DNA of 64,000 bases from Clusia tigrina (lineage: Eukaryota > Arthropoda > Insecta > Diptera > Clusiidae), in contig CAKKTE020000204.1 of assembly GCA_920105625.2 (NCBI GenBank), positions 310,001-374,000 on the forward strand, read 5' to 3'. A program made the translations under genes and the position numbers. The notes below the pieces were generated by a model, which searched no databases, was not told the DNA's origin, and saw only the letters and a list, made by a program, of their open reading frames with translations. Below, one piece after another: positions 9,658-22,000 of the stretch (within the stretch, counting starts at the first letter, position 1; the number at the start of each line of letters is the position of its first letter).

Positions 9658-10286
9658 AGGGCGGCTTTATGAAAGCAAAGACAAGAGGTCCTTAAACCAT
9701 GCGTTTGAGTTTTCGCACATAGCGAAAATAGGTTCAGCGAGTATTTTAAAGTTTAGTTCGTTTCTGACGATGGAGATGTGCGGTTGTGCCAATGGGGCAG
9801 TGCGTGAGAGCACAAGGAGCAGTGCGGTGCAATCTATGTGCAGGGAGCTGAGCCAGGAGAGCGGTGCGGAGCAGGGGAGCTTATACAGAGCCTATACACA
9901 GGAGCAAGTATGAGCGGTGCCACAGGTATTCGAGAGCATAGTCACGTTTAGATTATATACGCTGACTATATTTATGTTCACATTGCATTATACATTATAT
10001 ATATACATAAACGTAACTATTTACACATACATATGCAGGTCCGTTCATGCATATGAGAGCAATTGAGCTAAACGCGCAAGAGCTTGTGCATATTCACTAA
10101 CTGTATATACTCGTACATATATACATGTATCGCATACATGCCGATTTATTGTTGAGCTACATATGTATGTGCATAATTATAAGAGCAATAAAAAGTGGTT
10201 TTTCGTATGCTTTTCCATTTAAAACAATTGTGTTTTTATTTAAGTCGGATTGCAGTAAGTATTGCCATAATTTAATTGTCGATTCG
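9658..10286 (+). repeat. Probable 3' untranslated region and LTR of the BEL/Pao element
   Basis: No coding sequence is recognisable after the pol stop. At 9658-9940 the sequence is fairly GC-rich with a purine-rich part (about 9835-9880) that could hold the polypurine tract. From about 9950 it turns very AT-rich with TATATA and ACATATG runs. AATAAA occurs at 10187-10192. A possible LTR would start TGTTCAC at 9975 and end at the CA at about 10290, giving about 315 bp, but no second copy is present to prove it. The satellite begins directly at its right edge. Confidence 0.5.
10187..10192 (+). terminator. Polyadenylation signal AATAAA in the presumed BEL/Pao LTR
   Basis: AATAAA is followed by a GT-rich stretch (GTGGTTTTTCG) within 20 bases. 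Its position, about 100 bases before the end of the element, suits an LTR R region. Confidence 0.45.
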
Positions 10287-13020
10287 ATACACCTATCAAA
10301 GTTTGCAACATACAAATGCTTGTAACTTTTTACGGGAGCGTCATAAAACCTTGAAATTTTGTAACAATAAGGTACACGAGCTTCTTGTCAATTTAAGCTA
10401 TCGCTCAAAGCTATGCTACCCTTGAGTCCCAAATCAAACACTGATAAAACTTCAAATGGCCCTGACTTCTATATGGTACGTCCTACACCTATCAAAGTTT
10501 GCAACATACAAATGCTTGTAACTTTTTACTGGAGCGTCATAAAACCTTGAAATTTTGTAACAATAAAGTACTCGAGCCTCTTGTCAATTTAAGCTATCGC
10601 TCAAAGCTATGCTACCCTTGAGTCCCAAATCAAACACTGATAAAACTTCAAATGGCCCTAACTTCTATACGGTACGTCCTACGCCTATCAAAGTTTGCAA
10701 CATACAAATGCTTGTAACTTTTTACTGGAGCGTCATAAAACCTTGAAATTTTGTAACAATAAAGTACTCGAGCCTCTTGTCAATTTAAGCTATCGCTCAA
10801 AGCTATGCTACCCTTGAGTCCCAAATCAAACACTGATAAAACTTCAAATGGCCCTAACTTCTATACGGTACGTCCTACACTTCTCAAAGTTTCCAACATA
10901 CAAATGCTTGTAACTTTTTACTGGAGCGTCATAAAACCTTGAAATTTTGTAACAATAAGGTACACGAGCCTCTTGTCAATTTAAGCTATCGCTCAACGCT
11001 ATGCTACCCTTGAGTCCCAAATCAAACACTGATAAAACTTCAAATGGCCCTAACTTCTATACGGTACGTCCTACACATATCAAAGTTTGCAACATACAAA
11101 TGCTTCTAACTTTTTACTGGAGCGTCATAAAACCTTGAAATTTTGTAACAATAAAGTACTCGAGCCTCTTGTCAATTTAAGCTATCGCTCAAGCTATGCT
11201 ACCCTTGAGTCCCAAATCAAACACTGATAAAACTTCAAATGGCCCTAACTCCTATACGATACGTCCTACACCTATTAAAGTTTGCGACATACAAATCCTT
11301 GTAACTTTTTACGGGAGCGTCATAAAACCTTGAAATTTTGTAACAATAAGGTACACGAGCTTCTTGTCAATTTAAGCTATCGCTCAAAGCTATGCTACCC
11401 TTGAGTCCCAAATCAAACACTTATAAAACTTCAAATGGCCCTAACTTCTATACGGTACGTCCTACACCTATCAAAGTTTGCAACATATAAATGCTTGTAA
11501 CTTTTTACTGGAGCGATATAAAACCTTGAAATTTTGTAACAATAAAGTACTCGAGCCTCTTGTCAATTTAAGCTATCGCTCAAAGCTATGCTACCCTTGA
11601 GTCCCAAATCAAACACTGATAAAACTTCAAATGGCCCTAACTTCTATACGGTACGTCCTACGCCTATCAAAGTTTGCAACATACAAATGCTTGTAACTTT
11701 TTACTGGAGCGTCATAAAACCTTGAAATTTTGTAACAATAAAGTACTCGAGCCTCTTGTCAATTTAAGCTATCGCTCAAAGCTATGCTACCCTAGAGTCC
11801 CAAATCAAACACTGATAAAACTTCAAATGGCCCTAACTTCTATACGGTACGTCCTACACTTATCAAAGTTCCCAACATACAAATGCTTGTAACTTTCTAC
11901 TGGAGCGTCATAAAACCTTGAAATTTTGTAACAATAAAGTACTCGAGCCTCTTGTCAATTTAAGCTATCGCTCAAGCTATGCTACCCTTGAGTCCCAAAT
12001 CAAACACTGATAAAACTTCAAATGGCCCTAACTCCTATACGATACGTCCTACGCCTATCAAAGTTTGCAACATACAAATGCTTGTAACTTTTTACGAGAG
12101 CGTCATAAAACCTTGAAATTTTGTAACAATAAGGTACACGAGCCTCTTGTCAATTTAAGCTATCGCTCAAAGCTATGCTACCCTTGAGTCCCAAATCAAA
12201 CACTGATAAAACTTCAAATGGCCCTAACTTCTATACGGGACGTACTACACTTATCAAAGTTTCCAACATACAAGTGCTTGTAACTTTTTACTGGAGCGTC
12301 ATAAAACCCTGAAATTTTGTAACAATAAAGTACTCGAGCCTCTTGTCAATTTAAGCTATCTCTCAAAGCTATGCTACCCTTGAGTCCCAAATCAAACACT
12401 GATAAAACTTCAAATGGCCCTAACTTCTATACGGTACGTCCTACACCTATCAAAGTTTGCAACATACAAATGCTTGTAACTTTTTACTGGAGCGTCATAA
12501 AACGTTGAAATTTTGTAACAATAAAGTACTCGAGCCTCTTGTCAATTTAAGCTATCGCTCAAAGCTATGCTACCCTTGAGTCCCAAATCAAACACTGATA
12601 AAACTTCAAAAGGCCCTAACTTCTATACGGTACGTCCTACACCTATCAAAGTTTGCAACATACAAATGCTTGAAACTTTTTACTGGAGCGTCATAAAACC
12701 TTGAAATTTTGTAACAATAAAGTACTCGAGCCTTTTGCCAATTTAAGCTATCGCTCAAAGCTATGCTACCCTTGAGTCCCAAATCAAACATTGATAAAAC
12801 TTCAAATGGCCCTAACTTCTATACGGTACGTCCAACACATAGCAAAGTTTGTAACATACAAATGCTTCTAACTTTTTACTGGAGCGTCATAAAACCTTGA
12901 AATTTTGTAACAATAAGGTCTCGAGCCTCTTGTCAATTTAAGCTATCGCTCAAGCTATGCTACCCTTGAGTCCCAAATCAAACACTGATAAAACTTCAAA
13001 TGGCCCTAACTCCTATACGG
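10287..13020 (+). repeat. Left-edge satellite block next to the BEL/Pao element
   Basis: About 14 monomers with a mixed order of common variants (GGGAGCG or TGGAGCG; CAAAGC or CAAGC; CTTATC or CCTATC). I saw no long multi-monomer repeat here. Edge monomers are not obviously more decayed than internal ones. Confidence 0.6.
10298..10329 (+). other. Imperfect 32-nt hairpin/dyad in the satellite monomer (first copy shown)
   Basis: The left arm is AAAGTT, a bulged T, then GCAACAT. The loop is ACAA. The right arm is ATG, a bulged C, then TTGT and AACTTT. This gives 13 pairs (one G-T wobble) and two single-base bulges. The same motif occurs in nearly every monomer at the same phase. A common variant has CC for GC in the left arm (TTTCCAAC), which weakens the central pairs. 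A second, weaker inverted repeat CTCAA/TTGAG lies about 100 bp further on around the CTATGCTACCC segment. Confidence 0.75.
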
Positions 13021-16000
13021 TACGTCCTACACCTATCAAAGTTTGCAACATACAAATGCTTGTAACTTTTTACTGGAGCGTCATAAAACGTTGAAATTTT
13101 GTAACAATAAAGTACTCGAGCCTCTTGTCAATTTAAGCTATCGCTCAAAGCTACGCTACCCTTGAGTCCCAAATCAAACACTGATAAAACTTCAAAAGGC
13201 CCTAACTTCTATACGGTACGTCCTACACCTATCAAAGTTTGCAACATACAAATGCTTGTAACTTTTTACTGGAGCGTCATAAAACCTTCAAATTTTGTAA
13301 CAATACAGTACTCAAGCCTCTTGTCAATTTAAGCTATCGCTCAAGCAATGCTACCCTTAAGTCCCGAATCAAACACTGATAAAACTTCAAATGGACCTAA
13401 CTCCTATACGATACGTCCTACACCGTTCAAAGTTTGCACCATACAAATGCTTGTAACTTTTTACGGGAGCATCATAAAAACTTGAAATTTTGTAACAATA
13501 AGGTACTCTAGCTTCTTGTCAATTTAAGCTATCGCTCAAAGCTATGCTACCCTTGAGTCCCAAATCAAACACTGATAAAACTTCAAATGGCCCTAACTTC
13601 TATACGGTACATCCTACACCTATCAAAGTTTGCAACATACAAATGCTTGTAACTTTTTACTTTAGCGTCATAAAACCTTGAAATTTTGTAACAATAAAGT
13701 ACTCGAGCCTCTTGTCAATTTAAGCTATCGCTCAAAGCTATGCAACCCTTGAGTCCCAAATCAAACACTGATAAAACTTCAAATGACCCTAACTTCTATA
13801 CGGTACGTCCTACACCTATCAAAGTTTGCAACATACAAATGCTTGTAAGTTTTTACTGGAGCGTCATAAAACCTTGAATTTTTGTAACAATAAAGTACTC
13901 GAGCCTCTTGTCAATTTAAGGTATCGCTCAAAACTATGCTACCCTTGAGTCCCAAATCAAACACTGATAAAACTTCAAATGGCCCTAACTTCTATACGGT
14001 ACGTCCTACACCTATCAAAGTTTGCAACATACAAATGCTTGTAATTTTTTACTGAAGCGTCATAAAACATTGAAATTTTGTAACAATAAAGTACTCGAGC
14101 CTCTTGTCAATTTAAGCTATCGCTCAAAGCTATGCTACCCTTGAGTCCCAAATCAAACACTGATAAAAGTTCAAAAGGCCCTAACTTCTATACGGTACAT
14201 CCTACACCTATCAAAGTTTGCAACATACAAATGCTTGTAACTTTTTACTGAAGCGTCATAAAACCTTGAAATTTTGTAACAATACAGTACTCGAGCCTCT
14301 TGTCAATTTAAGCTATCGCTCAAGCTATGCTACCCTTGAGTCCCATATCAAACACTGATAAAACTTCAAATGGCCCTAACTCCTATACGGTACGTCCTAC
14401 ACCTATCAAAGTTTGCAACATACAAATGCTTGTAACTTTTTACTGGAGCGTCATAAAACGTTGAAATTTTGTAACAATAAAGTACTCGAGCCTCTTGTCA
14501 ATTTAAGCTATCGCTCAAAGCTATGCTACCCTTGAGTCCCAAATTAAACACTGATAAAACTTCAAAAGGCCCTAACTTCTATACGGTACGTCCTACACCT
14601 ATCAAAGTTTGCAACATACAAATGCTTGTAACTTTTTACTGGAGCGTCATAAAACCTTCAAATTTTGTAACAATACAGTACTCAAGCCTCTTGTCAATTT
14701 AAGCTATCGCTCAAGCAATGCTACCCTTAAGTCCCGAATCAAACACTGATAAAACTTCAAATGGACCTAACTCCTATACGATACGTCCTACACCGTTCAA
14801 AGTTTGCACCATACAAATGCTTGTAACTTTTTACGGGAGCATCATAAAAACTTGAAATTTTGTAACAATAAGGTACTCTAGCTTCTTGTCAATTTAAGCT
14901 ATCGCTCAAAGTTATGCTACCCTTGAGTCCCAAATCAAACACTGATAAAACTTCAAATGGCCCTAACTTCTATACGGTACATCCTACACCTATCAAAGTT
15001 TGCAACATACAAATGCTTGTAACTTTTTACTTTAGCGTCATAAAACCTTGAAATTTTGTAACAATAAAGTACTCGAGCCTCTTGTCAATTTAAGCTATCG
15101 CTCAAAGCTATGCAACCCTTGAGTCCCAAATCAAACACTGATAAAACTTCAAATGACCCTAACTTCTATACGGTACTTCCTACACCTATCAAAGTTTGCA
15201 ACATACAAATGCTTGTAACTTTTTACTGGAGCGTCATAAAACGTTGAAATTTTGTAACAATAAAGTACTCGAGCCTCTTGTCAATTTAAGCTATCGCTCA
15301 AAGCTATGCTACCCTTGAGTCCCAAATCAAACACTGATAAAACTTCAAAAGGCCCTAACTTCTATACGGTACGTCCTACACCTATCAAAGTTTGCAACAT
15401 ACAAATGCTTGTAACTTTTTACTGGAGCGTCATAAAACCTTCAAATTTTGTAACAATACAGTACTCAAGCCTCTTGTCAATTTAAGCTATCGCTCAAGCA
15501 ATGCTACCCTTAAGTCCCGAATCAAACACTGATAAAACTTCAAATGGACCTAACTCCTATACGATACGTCCTACACCGTTCAAAGTTTGCACCATACAAA
15601 TGCTTGTAACTTTTTACGGGAGCATCATAAAAACTTGAAATTTTGTAACAATAAGGTACTCTAGCTTCTTGTCAATTTAAGCTATCGCTCAAAGTTATGC
15701 TACCCTTGAGTCCCAAATCAAACACTGATAAAACTTCAAATGGCCCTAACTTCTATACGGTACATCCTACACCTATCAAAGTTTGCAACATACAAATGCT
15801 TGTAACTTTTTACTTTAGCGTCATAAAACCTTGAAATTTTGTAACAATAAAGTACTCGAGCCTCTTGTCAATTTAAGCTATCGCTCAAAGCTATGCAACC
15901 CTTGAGTCCCAAATCAAACACTGATAAAACTTCAAATGACCCTAACTTCTATACGGTACGTCCTACACCTATCAAAGTTTGCAACATACAAATGCTTGTA

Positions 16001-19000
16001 AGTTTTTACTGGAGCGTCATAAAACCTTGAATTTTTGTAACAATAAAGTACTCGAGCCTCTTGTCAATTTAAGGTATCGCTCAAAACTATGCTACCCTTG
16101 AGTCCCAAATCAAACACTGATAAAACTTCAAATGGCCCTAACTTCTATACGGTACGTCCTACGCCTATCAAAGTTTGCAACATACAAATGCTTGTAATTT
16201 TTTACTGAAGCGTCATAAAACATTGAAATTTTGTAACAATAAAGTACTCGAGCCTCTTGTCAATTTAAGCTATCGCTCAAAGCTATGCTACCCTTGAGTC
16301 CCAAATTAAACACTGATAAAACTTCAAAAGGCCCTAACTTCTATACGGTACGTCCTACACCTATCAAAGTTTGCAACATACAAATGCTTGTAACTTTTTA
16401 CTGGAGCGTCATAAAACCTTGAAATTTTGTAACAATACAGTACTCAAGCCTCTTGTCAATTTAAGCTATCGCTCAAGCAATGCTACCCTTAAGTCCCGAA
16501 TCAAACACTGATAAAACTTCAAATGGACCTAACTCCTATACGATACGTCCTACACCGTTCAAAGTTTGCACCATACAAATGCTTGCAACTTTTTACGGGA
16601 GCATCATAAAAACTTGAAATTTTGTAACAATAAGGTACTCTAGCTTCTTGTCAATTTAAGCTATCGCTCAAAGTTATGCTACCCTTGAGTCCCAAATCAA
16701 ACACTGATAAAACTTCAAATGGCCCTAACTTCTATACGGTACATCCTACACCTATCAAAGTTTGCAACATACAAATGCTTGTAACTTTTTACTTTAGCGT
16801 CATAAAACCTTGAAATTTTGTAACAATAAAGTACTCGAGCCTCTTGTCAATTTAAGCTATCGCTCAAAGCTATGCAACCCTTGAGTCCCAAATCAAACAC
16901 TGATAAAACTTCAAATGACCCTAACTTCTATACGGTACGTCCCACACCTATCAAAGTTTGCAACATACAAATGCTTGTAAGTTTTTACTGGAGCGTCATA
17001 AAACCTTGAATTTTTGTAACAATAAAGTACTCGAGGCTCTTGTCAATTTAAGGTATCGCTCAAAACTATGCTACCCTTGAGTCCCAAATCAAACACTGAT
17101 AAAACTTCAAATGGCCCTAACTTCTATACGGTACGTCCTACACCTATCAAAGTTTGCAACATACAAATGCTTGTAATTTTTTACTGAAGCGTCATAAAAC
17201 ATTGAAATTTTGTAACAATAAAGTACTCGAGCCTCTTGTCAATTTAAGCTATCGCTCAAAGCTATGCTACCCTTGAGTCCCAAATCAAACACTGATAAAA
17301 GTTCAAAAGGCCCTAACTTCTATACGGTACATCCTACACCTATCAAAGTTTGCAACATACAAATGCTTGTAACTTTTTACTGAAGCGTCATAAAACCTTG
17401 AAATTTTGTAACAATACAGTACTCGAGCCTCTTGTCAATTTAAGCTATCGCTCAAGCAATGCTACCCTTGAGTCCCATATCAAACACTGATAAAACTTCA
17501 AATGGCCCTAACTCCTATACGGTACGTCCTACACCTATCAAAGTTTGCAACATACAAATGCTTGTAACTTTTTACTGGAGCGTCATAAAACGTTGAAATT
17601 TTGTAACAATAAAGTACTCGAGCCTCTTGTCAATTTAAGCTATCGCTCAAAGCTATGCTACCCTTGAGTCCCAAATTAAACACTGATAAAACTTCAAAAG
17701 GCCCTAACTTCTATACGGTACGTCCTACACCTATCAAAGTTTGCAACATACAAATGCTTGTAACTTTTTACTGGAGCGTCATAAAACCTTGAAATTTTGT
17801 AACAATACAGTACTCAAGCCTCTTGTCAATTTAAGCTATCGCTCAAGCAATGCTACCCTTAAGTCCCGAATCAAACACTGATAAAACTTCAAATGGACCT
17901 AACTCCTATACGTTACGTCCTACACCGTTCAAAGTTTGCACCATACAAATGCTTGTAACTTTTTACGGGAGCATCATAAAAACTTGAAATTTTGTAACAA
18001 TAAGGTACTCTAGCTTCTTGTCAATTTAAGCTATCGCTCAAAGTTATGCTACCCTTGAGTCCCAAATCAAACACTGATAAAACTTCAAATGGCCCTAACT
18101 TCTATACGGTACATCCTACACCTATCAAAGTTTGCAACATACAAATGCTTGTAACTTTTTACTGGAGCGTCATAAAACCTTGAAATTTTGTAACAATAAA
18201 GTACTCGAGCCTCTTGTCAATTTAAGGTATCGCTCAAAACTATGCTACCCTTGAGTCCCAAATCAAACACTGATAAAACTTCAAATGGCCCTAACTTCTA
18301 TACGGTACGTCCTACGCCTATCAAAGTTTGCAACATACAAATGCTTGTAATTTTTTACTGAAGCGTCATAAAACATTGAAATTTTGTAACAATAAAGTAC
18401 TCGAGCCTCTTGTCAATTTAAGCTATCGCTCAAAGCTATGCTACCCTTGAGTCCCAAATCAAACACTGATAAAAGTTCAAAAGGCCCTAACTTCTATACG
18501 GTACGTCCTACACCTATCAAAGTTTGCAACATACAAATGCTTGAAACTTTTTACTGAAGCGTCATAAAACCTTGAAATTTTGTAACAATACAGTACTCGA
18601 GCCTCTTGTCAATTTAAGCTATCGCTCAAGCAATGCTATCCTTGAGTCCCAAATCAAACACTGATAAAACTTCAAATGGCCCTAACTCCTATACGGTACG
18701 TCCTACACCTATCAAAGTTTGCAACATACAAATGCTGGTAACTTTTTACTGGAGCGTCATAAAACGTTGAAATTTTGTAACAATAAAGTACTCGAGCCTC
18801 TTGTCAATTTAAGCTATCGCTCAAAGCTATGCTACCCTTGAGTCCCAAATCAAACACTGATAAAACTTCAAAAGGCCCTAACTTCTATATGGTACGTCCT
18901 ACACCTATCAAAGTTTGCAACATACAAATGCTTGTAACTTTTTACTGGAGCGTCATAAAACCTTGAAATTTTGTAACAATACAGTACTCAAGCCTCTTGT

Positions 19001-22000
19001 CAATTTAAGCTATCGCTCAAGCAATGCTACCCTTAAGTCCCGAATCAAACACTGATAAAACTTCAAATGGACCTAACTCCTATACGATACGTCCTACACC
19101 GTTCAAAGTTTGCACCATACAAATGCTTGTAACTTTTTACGGGAGCATCATAAAAACTTGAAATTTTGTAACAATAAGGTACTCTAGCTTCTTGTCAATT
19201 TAAGCTATCGCTCAAAGTTATGCTACCCTTGAGTCCCAAATCAAACACTGATAAAACTTCAAATGGCCCTAACTTCTATACGGTACATCCTACACCTATC
19301 AAAGTTTGCAACATACAAATGCTTGTAACTTTTTACTAGAGCGTCATAAAACCTTGAAATTTTGTAACAATAAAGTACTCGAGCCTCTTGTCAATTTAAG
19401 CTATCGCTCAAAGCTATGCAACCCTTCAGTCCCAAATCAAACACTGATAAAACTTCAAATGACCCTAACTTCTATACGGTACGTCCTACACCTATCAAAG
19501 TTTGCAACATACAAATGCTTGTAACTTTTTACGGGAGCGTCATAAAACCTTGAAATTTTGTAACAATAAGGTACACAAGCTTCTTGTCAATTCCAGCTAT
19601 CGCTCAAAGCTATGCTACCCTTGAGTCCCAAATCAAACACTGACAAAACATCAAAAGGCCCTAACTTCTATACGGTACGTCCTACACCTATCAAAGTTTG
19701 CAACATACAAATGCTTGTAACTTTTTACTGAAGCGTCATAAAATCTTGAAATTTTGTAACAATACAGTACTCGAGCCTCTTGTCAATTTAAGCTATCGCT
19801 CAAGAAATGCTACCCTTGAGTCCCAAATCAAACACTGATAAAACTTCAAATGGCCCTAACTCCTATACGGTACGTCCTACACCTATCAAAGTTTGCAACA
19901 TACAAATGCTTGTAACTTTTTACTGGAGCGTCATAAAACGTTGAAATTTTGTAACAATAAAGTACTCGAGCCTCTTGTCAATTTAAGCTATCGCTCAAAG
20001 CTATGCTACCCTTGAGTCCCAAATCAAACACTGATAAAACTTCAAAAGGCCCTAACTTCTATACGGTACGTCCTACACCAATCAAAGTTTGCAACATACA
20101 AATGCTTGTAACTTTTTACTGGAGCGTCATAAAACCTTGAAATTTTGTAACAATACAGTACTCAAGCCTCTTGTCAATTTAAGCTATCGCTCAAGCAATG
20201 CTACCCTTAAGTCCCGAATCAAACACTGATAAAACTTCAAATGGACCTAACTCCTATACGATACGTCCTACACCGTTCAAAGTTTGCACCATACAAATGC
20301 TTGTAACTTTTTACGGGAGCATCATAAAAACTTGAAATTTTGTAACAATAAGGTACTCTAGCTTATTGTCAATTTAAGCTATCGCTCAAAGTTATGCTAC
20401 CCTTGAGTCCCAAATCAAACACTGATAAAACTTCAAATGGCCCTAACTTCTATACGGTACATCCTATACCTATCAAAGTTTGCAACATACAAATGCTTGT
20501 GACTTTTTACTGGAGCGTCATAAAACCTTGAAATTTTGTAACAATAAAGTACTCGAGCCTCTTGTCAATTTAAGCTATCGCTCAAAGCTATGCAACCCTT
20601 GAGTCCCAAATCAAACACTGATAAAACTTCAAATGACCCTAACTTCTATACGGTACGTCCTACACCTATCAAAGTTTGCAACATACAAATGCTTGTAACT
20701 TTTTACTGGAGCGTCATAAAACCTTGAAATTTTGTAACAATAAAGTACTCGAGCCTCTTGTCAATTTAAGCTATCGCTCAAAGCTATGCTACCCTTGAGT
20801 CCCAAATCAAACACTGATAAAACTTCAAATGGCCCTAACTTCTATACGGTACGTCCTACGCCTATCAAAGTTTGCAACATACAAATGCTTGTAACTTTTT
20901 ACGAGAGCGTCATAAAACCTTGAAATTTTGTAAAAATAAGGTACACGAGCCTCTTGTCAATTTAAGCTATCGCTCAAAGCTATGCTACCCTTGAGTCCCA
21001 AATCAAACACTGATAAAACTTCAAAAGGCCCTAACTTCTATACGGTACGTCCTACACCTATCAAAGTTTGCAACATACAAATGCTTGTAACTTTTTACTG
21101 GAGCGTCATAAAACCTTGAAATTTTGTAACAATACAGTACTCAAGCCTCTTGTCAATTTAAGCTATCGCTCAAGCAATGCTACCCTTAAGTCCCGAATCA
21201 AACACTGATAAAACTTCAAATGGACCTAACTCCTATACGATACGTCCTACACCGTTCAAAGTTTGCACCAGACAAATGCTTGTAACTTTTTACGGGAGCA
21301 TCATAAAAACTTGAAATTTTGTAACAATAAGGTACTCTAGCTTCTTGTCAATTTAAGCTATCGCTCAAAGTTATGCTACCCTTGAGTCCCAAATCAAACA
21401 CTGATAAAACTTCAAATGGCCCTAACTTCTATACGGTACATCCTACACCTATCAAAGTTTGCAACATACAAATGCTTGTAACTTTTTACTAGAGCGTCAT
21501 AAAACCTTGAAATTTTGTAACAATAAAGTACTCGAGCCTCTTGTCAATTTAAGCTATCGCTCAAAGCTATGCAACCCTTGAGTCCCAAATCAAACACTGA
21601 TAAAACTTCAAATGACCCTAACTTCTATACGGTACGTCCTACACCTATCAAAGTTTGCAACATACAAATGCTTGTAACTTTTTACGGGAGCGTCATAAAA
21701 CCTTGAAATTTTGTAACAATAAGGTACACGAGCTTCTTGTCAATTCCAGCTATCGCTCAAAGCTATGCTACCCTTGAGTCCCAAATCAAACACTGACAAA
21801 ACATCAAAAGGCCCTAACTTCTATACGGTACGTCCTACACCTATCAAAGTTTGCAACATACAAATGCTTGTAACTTTTTACTGAAGCGTCATAAAACCTT
21901 GAAATTTTGTAACAATACAGTACTCGAGCCTCTTGTCAATTTAAGCTATCGCTCAAGAAATGCTACCCTTGAGTCCCAAATCAAACACTGATAAAACTTC

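Noticed and set aside
9629..9913. Open frame of 94 codons after the BEL/Pao pol end, considered as an env-like gene.
   Set aside because: It starts out of frame inside the pol C-terminus, has no recognisable domain, signal peptide or membrane segment, and lies in probable 3' untranslated sequence.
11674..11892. 72-residue + strand frames at 11674-11892 and 19306-19524.
   Set aside because: Chance open frames across two satellite monomers, with no support as coding.
12606..12791. Recurrent 61-67 residue frames on the - strand in the satellite (also at 27676, 39002, 42398, 56644, 59187, 60166 and 63492).
   Set aside because: They are the same monomer read through; the period of 196 is not a multiple of three, each depends on particular variants to stay open, and no start context or family is recognisable.
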